Assembly (NCBI GenBank): GCA_020744425.1
Contig: JAGMUV010000015.1
Coordinates: 1,514,035-1,578,034, forward strand
Length of the DNA: 64,000 nt
Direction: 5' to 3'
DNA from: Dactylonectria macrodidyma
Taxonomy: Eukaryota > Ascomycota > Sordariomycetes > Hypocreales > Nectriaceae
Part shown: piece by piece, positions 57,682 through 64,000 of the stretch
How the letters are laid out: every line of letters starts with the position of its first letter
How positions within the stretch are numbered: the first letter of the stretch is position 1
Translations under genes and position numbers: made by a program
The notes under the pieces: model-generated
Database searches by the model: none
What the model saw: the letters and a program-made list of their open reading frames with translations, nothing else
Told to the model about the DNA's origin: nothing

Positions 57682-59159
57682 GGCAGTCGTTGCTCGTAGA
57701 GATCAGGGTCGTTTCCTTCGTCACTAGTTTCAGGATATTCCTCCGCTGGAGTCCTTCGTACCATGGCCACCGTACGTGTTCGTGAAGACTCGAGTTCCTT
57801 GGTAGGTTTCGGGAAGATAGCATTGACTACTTTTTCGTCCAAGTGGTCGATGCACTTGTCGTCATAGCAATGTATCCATCCGAGATTCTTGTGATCAGGC
57901 TTGGTCGTTCTAATTGCTCGAGTTGCCTCTTCGTCGTCCTGGTTTTGGACTATGTTAACCTGTTTCTTGCCTTGGCTCCTTGGCTTCTTCGCCTGTTCGC
58001 AGTTAGACGAATAATGCCCATACTCGCCGCAATTGTAGCATTTGATCTTGCTGATGTCTCTCGGTCTCCTCTCTCTTCCTTTCTGAACGTTCCCCATATT
58101 CATGGGTCCGGGTTCAGTGCCGTGAGAGGTGTCAGGCTGTCTCTTTTGTCCCTGGTTGGACTGGTTCTTAGCCTTGTATTGAGGGTAGTTGTAGTTCCCC
58201 TTCTTTTCCTGGCGTCTCGCGAAGTTTCGATTGTCGATCTTGACTGCCGTTTCCATGTAGTTATCCAATGTCATCATAGCCTTGTCAATCTTGCAGAGTT
58301 CGTCCTTGACATCTTCCTTGAGGCCTCGATAGAACCTATCCTTGAAGTATGTCTCATCCCAAGGTATTCTGGAGGCTACCTGAAGGAAGTTGGCGACATA
58401 TTCGGATGCAGCTTTTGTTTGCTTCAGTCTCATCAGTCGATCAGTGGCCGCCTGTACTTCATCTACTTCCCCGAAGACCTTTTTCATCCTATCTTCGAAT
58501 GTGTCGTAGTCTCGAAAGATTGTCATGGTCACATCGCTCGGGCTTCCTCGTACGTAATCGCTGAGGAATGGCTCGAACCATCCTAGCGCGCTTCCGGTGA
58601 GGCAGCTTCCTGCGAACTTGACACGGTTTTCGTGCTTGAAGAATTGCGTGGGGTAGTAGTGAAAGTAGGTGCGTAGCTCCGTCAGGAATGTTTTGAGCTT
58701 CTTCTGGTCTCCGTCAAACTTGGTTGGTTTGTGAGGCTTGATGATTTCTCCGAGATCTTTCCCTCCATTGGCCTGGTTGGCAAGACTTTCGATGGTGTTG
58801 ATTTGTTCGTTCCTGTGTCGGTTCCGTTCTTCATAGGTTCCGACGAGCTTGTCGACCTGTTCCTGCAGGGTCTTGTTATTGTTCCGGAGCCTCTCGGTTT
58901 CTTCCGCCTGCTGTGCCTTGCTAAGCTCGAATTGGGCGAGGTTTCTTTCCTCGATCTGCTTCATTCTTTCAATGGCTCCGTGCTGACTTTCGACCACCGC
59001 CATGAGGCTCTTGACACGTTCATGTAAGACTCGGATTCTTTTGTCATCGTCTTCATCCGAATCAGACATTCGGACAATGTCTTCTTCATGGTCCTTCGGT
59101 GGGGAGTCCTGAGGCTGCATTCCCTTGGAGGATTCTCCAGTAGTACCTTTGGCAGGCAT
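57453..59159 (-). CDS. gag: Gag polyprotein with zinc knuckle
   Basis: 568 aa from ATG 59159. The N-terminal third is charged and likely coiled-coil (HERVKSLMAVVESQHGAIERM and following). The middle part resembles retrotransposon Gag capsid (FEDRMKKVFGEVDEVQAATDR region). A CCHC nucleic-acid-binding knuckle, CYNCGEYGHYSSNC, follows. The C-terminus is acidic and overlaps the pol frame. Confidence 0.93.
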   Translation of the reverse strand: MPAKGTTGESSKGMQPQDSPPKDHEEDIVRMSDSDEDDDKRIRVLHERVKSLMAVVESQHGAIERMKQIEERNLAQFELSKAQQAEETERLRNNNKTLQEQVDKLVGTYEERNRHRNEQINTIESLANQANGGKDLGEIIKPHKPTKFDGDQKKLKTFLTELRTYFHYYPTQFFKHENRVKFAGSCLTGSALGWFEPFLSDYVRGSPSDVTMTIFRDYDTFEDRMKKVFGEVDEVQAATDRLMRLKQTKAASEYVANFLQVASRIPWDETYFKDRFYRGLKEDVKDELCKIDKAMMTLDNYMETAVKIDNRNFARRQEKKGNYNYPQYKAKNQSNQGQKRQPDTSHGTEPGPMNMGNVQKGRERRPRDISKIKCYNCGEYGHYSSNCEQAKKPRSQGKKQVNIVQNQDDEEATRAIRTTKPDHKNLGWIHCYDDKCIDHLDEKVVNAIFPKPTKELESSRTRTVAMVRRTPAEEYPETSDEGNDPDLYEQRLPWRSQECEQEHPENNSKGQSEQDSEYLSDTEEVTSKESRFLTERTLRGESRKSRQERRRLSRDNATLGNPNDERHL

Positions 59160-59222
59160 ATTGTCGAGACTTCGTTATTGCTCAGCGTGACGCGGCGTAC
59201 AACTGAACAAGAGCTTTCAACG

Positions 59223-59676
59223 TGTGACGGTCAAGGTTCCCAACGTAGTAAACCGTAACCCGACTGGTTTATGTTGGCAGCTGAAACGGGGCGTAACGTA
59301 CTGAGCGTAGGGTGGCGAATCACGTCTGATAATGTCAAGAAGTATTCTTGAGTAATCAAATTGTATTGAAAGCTGGAGAGCTATCTGGACATAGGGAAGT
59401 GGGAATGAGTGAAGCTATATATACTATTCTGGTCTGCTTGGTCAATCGTGGCCGAACGTGCTCTTGTTCGACCATTTAAGGTTAAGGTTTCAATGGGAGC
59501 GATGGAGCGCGAGGAGCGTTGCTCCCTCGTTCCCATCGCTCCTGTCGCTCCATCGCTCCTTCCCTGATTCGCCCGTGAGGCTGACTCATCAGCCTCGCCG
59601 CTTGGTTCTCAAGGTCCAAGGGTTTTGCCACCCTTCGCCACTTGGTCCCTTGGACGCCTTAGCTTGGGTCGTGACA
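59223..59676 (-). repeat. 5' LTR
   Basis: 454 bp, matching the other LTR over its full length by reading. Lies immediately upstream of gag on the minus strand. Confidence 0.95.
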
Positions 59677-59681
59677 CTTAT
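59677..59681. repeat. Target-site duplication, right (CTTAT)
   Basis: Matches 52662-52666. Confidence 0.9.
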
Positions 59682-60688
59682 AAATTAATATAGCTATTAG
59701 TATAATTAACTTAGCTTTCTATTAAGAAAATAAGTAAGAATTTTAAAAATAGTAATAATAGCTTTTAAAGTAAAGCTATAATTATAAGGGCCTAGCTTAA
59801 ACCTAGATTTATTAGCTTAAAATTATAATTACAGTATAGAACTAGCTTTTTTATTAATTAGTAAGTATTATTAGTAGCTTACTTATAATAGTTATTATTA
59901 ATATATATAAAGCTATTATTATTATAAGCATTAATTACCTTACTATAAGCCTATTAGAAATTTATAAAAATATAAAAAACGCATTAACTATATAAGGAAG
60001 TATATAGTATTAATTCTAACCCCGCTCTAGGTCACTCCTTATACCTTGGCTATTGTAAGAGTGATGTAAGGCTAGCCAAGGGGGTAGAGGCTTATGCTAC
60101 TCAAAGGGATGAGCCTAACTAGCGTCCGCTCTGCACTCTTTTAAAGTGTTTGAGCACTAACCAGCTATACTTCAGGGATATCAAGGTACAATATAACACT
60201 AACAATTGCTGACATTTGCCTGGTTTTCGCATGTTGACATTGTGTAATGCAAGTACCATGATGTAGCACTATGTAAATAGAGCTGTCTGGCGCTTACGTG
60301 ATTTGTCCCACAGTGCCATGACGTGGAGACGATACAAAACGGCCCTTGCCCAGGTACGTGGCTATTTCAGCGGACAGCTTGGCATTTCTCCCTCATCCCA
60401 GTTCAGCATGCATCTTTACTAACTACTAAATTCCTCTTTTCGCGTCCCCCGAGAAATTTTCTGTATTGTTACGACTACGCTCTCGAGAGATGTTTCTGAG
60501 GCACACCGGCGAAACACTACCAATCACGATGCTTCGAGTATGCGCAGTTGGCGCCAACCGTCTGGCGCCAACGCCACCAAAATGCCCAACCTGCGGGGTT
60601 GGTGATCCGGCAGCAAAATACCTCGACAGATTCCCCTCTTTTCAAGTTCAGCAACACGATTGAAGAGCAATTCTACTTGATTGTAATC
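59682..60688. other. AT-rich debris, then HET gene promoter
   Basis: 59682-60010 is extremely AT-rich and continues the sequence interrupted by the retrotransposon. 60020-60688 has normal composition and no ORF beginning with ATG that fits a gene; it is the presumed promoter and leader of the HET gene. Confidence 0.5.
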
Positions 60689-63055
60689 ATGGACGCATCG
60701 CGCGCAATTCCCGAAGTCATACCTGCCGAAGACGTTACTTCACCGACTTTGGACCCACCTGAAGACGACACCCAAAATAAGAGCGGCTTTTGGTCAATCG
60801 ATCCAATCCACCAGCCGGGCATGCAGCTTGGCGTGTCAATTGAGTGCCTTCCTGAGTTTGAATACGGCCCTCAGCTACCCGAAGGACACATCCGTGTCTT
60901 GATGCTCGCGCACAGAAGGGAGGGAGAATCGCCCGAGGACCAGAACTGGTTTCTCGCATGTGATCTCCTGTCCAACTGGGACCAATACACAGCCGTCTCC
61001 TACACTTGGGGAGATCCCACCAAGACGCACAAAATTCGCTGCAACGGGAAATCTCTTGCCGTTACCGAAACCGTATATGAAGCTCTGACCAACATCCGGC
61101 TCCTTTTCGAGAGCGCCAGCATTGTGCCCATGGTGTGGATCGACGCTTTGTGTATAAACCAGGGGCATTTCGGGGAACGGGAACAACAGGTCAAGATGAT
61201 GAGGGATATCTACAAAGCCGCCCATAACACTTTTGTTTGGCTTCCGGTTGGGCGAGGTGCGAGCGAGAAAGATTTGGAACAGATTGACAAGGCATTCGAG
61301 AGCATGGTGATGCTAGGTGCGATGTATCAAGCCGATCAGTTCAAAGAGATGGTGGTTCAGGGCAAAGTGAGCTTCGACACACTGGACCACATGAAATATG
61401 GGGACAAGGAGCTCAGGGTGCCGTGGGAGAACCGCGATGGCATGAGAAAGCTGTTCACCCAGTCTTGGTTTGAGCGTATTTGGGTTTGCCAAGAGATTGC
61501 TGTGTCAAAAGAGCCAGTGGTCTTTGATGGCATTCATGTGGGCCCCTGGGAGGTGTTTGCCGACAACGCCGAGATTGCTCAGCACCTTGGCGGGTTGAAC
61601 AACTTCATCGAGTGGGAAAATGGCAAGGTTAGCACGGATGACACGTTTATAGCGAACGTTTGTCAACTGGAAAGCTTCAGAAAACGGGTCGAGGAGGGTG
61701 CACCGGCAGGCTTGCTGGAATTGCTTCACGCAACGGCCAACTTTCAGTCAACGGAACCACTCGACCGTGTGTATGGACTGCTTGGGCTCATCACCGAGGA
61801 GCAAGACCGTGACATTGTCACATCGCTTCTCGACTACACCATGGCTCCCTACATGTTGTACCTCAACATCACCATCAACCACATCATCCAATATGGAATG
61901 TTGGACATACTGCATCTCGTCGCGCCGGTTCCCTTTGATCCTGCCGGGAAGTGGCTCTCCATCGTCCCAAATCTCGCTGCATCAAACAACCACAAAAGAG
62001 CCATCGGTACCTTTAAGAGTAGAAATGAGTGGAAGTACCACGCCTCACTGGATACCGAGCCGGAACTCAAGATAGACGGAAAATCGCCCGAGGCAGGCAA
62101 GTTCATCAGGGTCACCGATGATAACGAGATATCTCTCGGCGGATTCATTCTCGATACCATTTCTCGGACGAGCGAGATGCTCGACTCCACGGGAGTGAGC
62201 ATGGTGTCCATGATGACCTGGTTTCAAATTGCCATGTACAGCTCTTCCTGTGCTAGGTATATCCCAGGCGGCGTGATGCGTCGTCATCTAGATTACATGA
62301 CCTCCCGAGCCAAGGCCGTGGAAGAACTTGCCACAAAGGAGGGTAACGAGCCAGCAGTGTCAAATACCGAGGAGAAACTGCCGGAGAAAATCGACCCCGA
62401 GATTCTTAAGTTGCTGGAAAACGTCAAGCTCGGTTCAGACGGGAAGCCACTCGGCAACGAAGAGTCCAATCCCGAGGCGGGTCCCGACGGTCAGAAGGAG
62501 CAGAGCCCAGAGAGCAAGACTGTCGTGCCGGCAAAGAAACCATCATCCAGGGATCTTGGAGGTGAGATCTACCCCAATGGCAAGGAAATCTACGGTTCTG
62601 CCTTCTGGCGAACTCTCATCGGCAACCGTGATCCCCGCCAACGCGATCGCAACGTACAGCCCGACGCAGAATTTGCCAAAAGGTACTTTAAGCCGTGGTC
62701 ACAGCTGTTACTTGCTGATGACGGCGAGGCTATGAGTAAGATTTGGATGCATGAGTGGTATAAAGAGCACTCGGGGTTCTCCAGTGACAAGGCCGTGACG
62801 ACGTTTGCCAAGTGGGTGGAGGATGTGTCACTGGGAAGAAAGATGTTTCGGACTGAAAAGGGATATATAGGCACAGCGCCGGTGACGATTCAGGATGGGG
62901 ACCTGATCTGTGTACTGAAGGGTGGTCAGACGCCGTATGCGCTGAGGAGGGAAGAAGAAGGGTATCGGTTCATTGGTGCGTGTTATGTGCATGGGGTGAT
63001 GGACGGGGAGGCGATGGGGATGGGGCTCGAGGAGGTCGCGTTTGTGTTGTTGTGA
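60689..63055 (+). CDS. HET-domain (heterokaryon incompatibility) protein
   Basis: 788 aa, single exon, ATG at 60689 (MDASRAIPEV). The upstream part of the open frame has no ATG. The HET domain (PF06985-like) spans about residues 100-270: YTAVSYTWGDPT, VWIDALCINQ, QQVKMMRDIYKAAHNTFVWL, RIWVCQEIAVS. Further conserved phrases follow (LDRVYGLLGLI), and the C-terminus has the late HET-family segment (YIGTAPVTIQDGDLICVLKGG, YRFIGACYVHGVMDGEAM). HET proteins trigger cell death on non-self recognition. It lies 1 kb from the retrotransposon. Confidence 0.93.
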   Translation: MDASRAIPEVIPAEDVTSPTLDPPEDDTQNKSGFWSIDPIHQPGMQLGVSIECLPEFEYGPQLPEGHIRVLMLAHRREGESPEDQNWFLACDLLSNWDQYTAVSYTWGDPTKTHKIRCNGKSLAVTETVYEALTNIRLLFESASIVPMVWIDALCINQGHFGEREQQVKMMRDIYKAAHNTFVWLPVGRGASEKDLEQIDKAFESMVMLGAMYQADQFKEMVVQGKVSFDTLDHMKYGDKELRVPWENRDGMRKLFTQSWFERIWVCQEIAVSKEPVVFDGIHVGPWEVFADNAEIAQHLGGLNNFIEWENGKVSTDDTFIANVCQLESFRKRVEEGAPAGLLELLHATANFQSTEPLDRVYGLLGLITEEQDRDIVTSLLDYTMAPYMLYLNITINHIIQYGMLDILHLVAPVPFDPAGKWLSIVPNLAASNNHKRAIGTFKSRNEWKYHASLDTEPELKIDGKSPEAGKFIRVTDDNEISLGGFILDTISRTSEMLDSTGVSMVSMMTWFQIAMYSSSCARYIPGGVMRRHLDYMTSRAKAVEELATKEGNEPAVSNTEEKLPEKIDPEILKLLENVKLGSDGKPLGNEESNPEAGPDGQKEQSPESKTVVPAKKPSSRDLGGEIYPNGKEIYGSAFWRTLIGNRDPRQRDRNVQPDAEFAKRYFKPWSQLLLADDGEAMSKIWMHEWYKEHSGFSSDKAVTTFAKWVEDVSLGRKMFRTEKGYIGTAPVTIQDGDLICVLKGGQTPYALRREEEGYRFIGACYVHGVMDGEAMGMGLEEVAFVLL

Positions 63056-64000
63056 AGATTCGGGTAGGGTGCGAGAGAAGATGAGGTGGAACTTTTTCGC
63101 TCCTGGTTGCTGTTGCGACAAACACTCTTCAGGGGGGCTTCTAAAGTCAGACGCGAGGATCAAAAGCAGCAGTACCGGCTAGCTCTAGATCTTACACTGG
63201 ATAAAGGTTTTGTTTGATCTTGAGCTAGTTCACGGGGACAACGACGCTCAGTTCTATATTGAGTGAGGAGTGTTAGAAGTTGTAGCACGTCGCTTTGTTC
63301 GTGATGTAACAAGTTTTATTGATCATTACAACGCGTCCTAGAGACTAGTGGTAGAGCGTATCCGTTACATAGAATGTCAACTGACTCGTTATTCTGACAG
63401 CTTATTGATGGAGATCCCAGCTCGACGGAAGAGACCCTTGGCGCTTGCCTTTTGGCTGCCTACAACCTCGACACACTCTTCCAAGAAAAAGGAGAAATCT
63501 TATTATGTGTCGATTTGGGGGTCAGGTTTAGGTCGCAGACGGCTGTGGGTGGGGTACACTTTTTTAGAAAACAATATGGAAAAATGGATATTGATTTAAA
63601 AAGAATTAATAGAAAGCTATGAGAGGTTTCCTAAGCACGGTGGCTATTTTATAGAGTTAGTTATGGAATTTAGAAGAAAGAAAGAGGAAAATAGAGTGGA
63701 TGGGAGGGCGGACCCACAGTAAAGTCTTGGCTCACGATTAATTCAATGGGGCATAGTGCGAGGCCCACTTAAAAGTCTTGGCTCACGATTAATTCAATGC
63801 GGTATAGCGCGAGGACGGATGGGCTTACCTAAGCCGCTTTTTCGCACAGGTCGGTCGGAGTTGAGAGGTTCGGCCGAAAGAAGCGCCCAACCAAGCCTCA
63901 AGGACGGACGACATCACCGCTACCCTGTAGCTGGTCAAAACATCGCCAACGGGTTCCAAGTAAAGTGACGGAATAATAGACTCCTAGGGTTATCTTGCGT
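63056..64000. other. Intergenic to right edge
   Basis: No gene supported. Contains a two-unit tandem repeat at 63721-63813. Confidence 0.5.
63721..63813 (+). repeat. Tandem duplication, two 50-bp units
   Basis: Units at 63721-63763 and 63771-63813 share AAGTCTTGGCTCACGATTAA and continue alike with a few substitutions (GGGGCATAGTG versus GCGGTATAGCG). Confidence 0.8.

Larger units (their letters stand above)
52667..59676 (-). mobile_element. Complete Ty3/gypsy chromovirus LTR retrotransposon (7010 bp)
   Basis: Two 454-bp LTRs (52667-53120 and 59223-59676) begin TGTGAC and end GTGACA and look identical on reading. A 5-bp duplication CTTAT flanks the element. Gag and pol lie on the minus strand in chromovirus order: protease, RT/RNase H, integrase, chromodomain. 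Both frames are open, and there is no AT skew or RIP-like damage. These features point to a very recent insertion. An extra antisense ORF lies between the 3' LTR and pol. Confidence 0.97.

Noticed and set aside
57843..58586. 247-codon plus-strand ORF
   Set aside because: Antisense shadow of gag, starting inside the gag frame, without cysteine or coiled-coil features such as those of the ORF at 53222.

Overview
The window reads as nuclear DNA of a filamentous ascomycete (Pezizomycotina, perhaps a Sordariomycete). Short GT-AG introns of about 50-130 bp often carry CTGAC/CTAAC-like branch sites. It also holds two multidomain polyketide synthases, a Zn2Cys6 regulator, a HET-domain gene, a velvet-domain gene and AT-rich repeat blocks of the kind left by repeat-induced point mutation (RIP). 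The species cannot be named from the sequence.

Left half (about 1-36.4 kb): a secondary-metabolite cluster. In order it holds an Old Yellow Enzyme-type flavin oxidoreductase (running off the left edge), a small PHO88/SND3-like gene that only appears after splicing, a secreted serine beta-lactamase-like hydrolase, a BAHD-like acyltransferase, a fully reducing HR-PKS (KS-AT-DH-MT-ER-KR-ACP, about 2601 aa), an aldo-keto reductase, a Zn2Cys6 transcription factor, an NR-PKS (KS-AT-PT-ACP-MT-R, about 2299 aa, no SAT domain), a salicylate-hydroxylase-like FAD monooxygenase and a short-chain dehydrogenase. The gene set resembles azaphilone-type pathways. There an NR-PKS with reductive release gives a C-methylated aromatic aldehyde, the flavoenzyme dearomatises it, the HR-PKS makes a reduced acyl chain, and the acyltransferase may join the two. 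The product is inference. A 9-bp motif, CCGGAGTTT, occurs exactly three times by my reading, each time in a promoter region of this cluster.

Middle (36.5-51.5 kb): a patchwork of small or damaged genes and repeats. It holds an ankyrin gene with an apparent 17-nt gap, a protein-kinase relic, an inverted pair of AT-rich MITE-like elements, a GRF-type zinc-finger gene, a possible DUF3435-like fragment, a small gene for a putative mitochondrial membrane protein, a truncated LINE, a 30-bp hairpin tandem repeat, and a divergent pair made of a DUF7580/HeLo-like gene and a velvet-domain gene with an unusual N-terminal extension.

Right (51.5-64 kb): a complete 7.0-kb Ty3/gypsy chromovirus with LTRs that look identical and a CTTAT target-site duplication. 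It lies in older AT-rich repeat debris and carries an antisense spliced ORF encoding a Zn2Cys6-like cysteine motif. It is followed by a HET-domain gene and a tandem repeat near the right edge.
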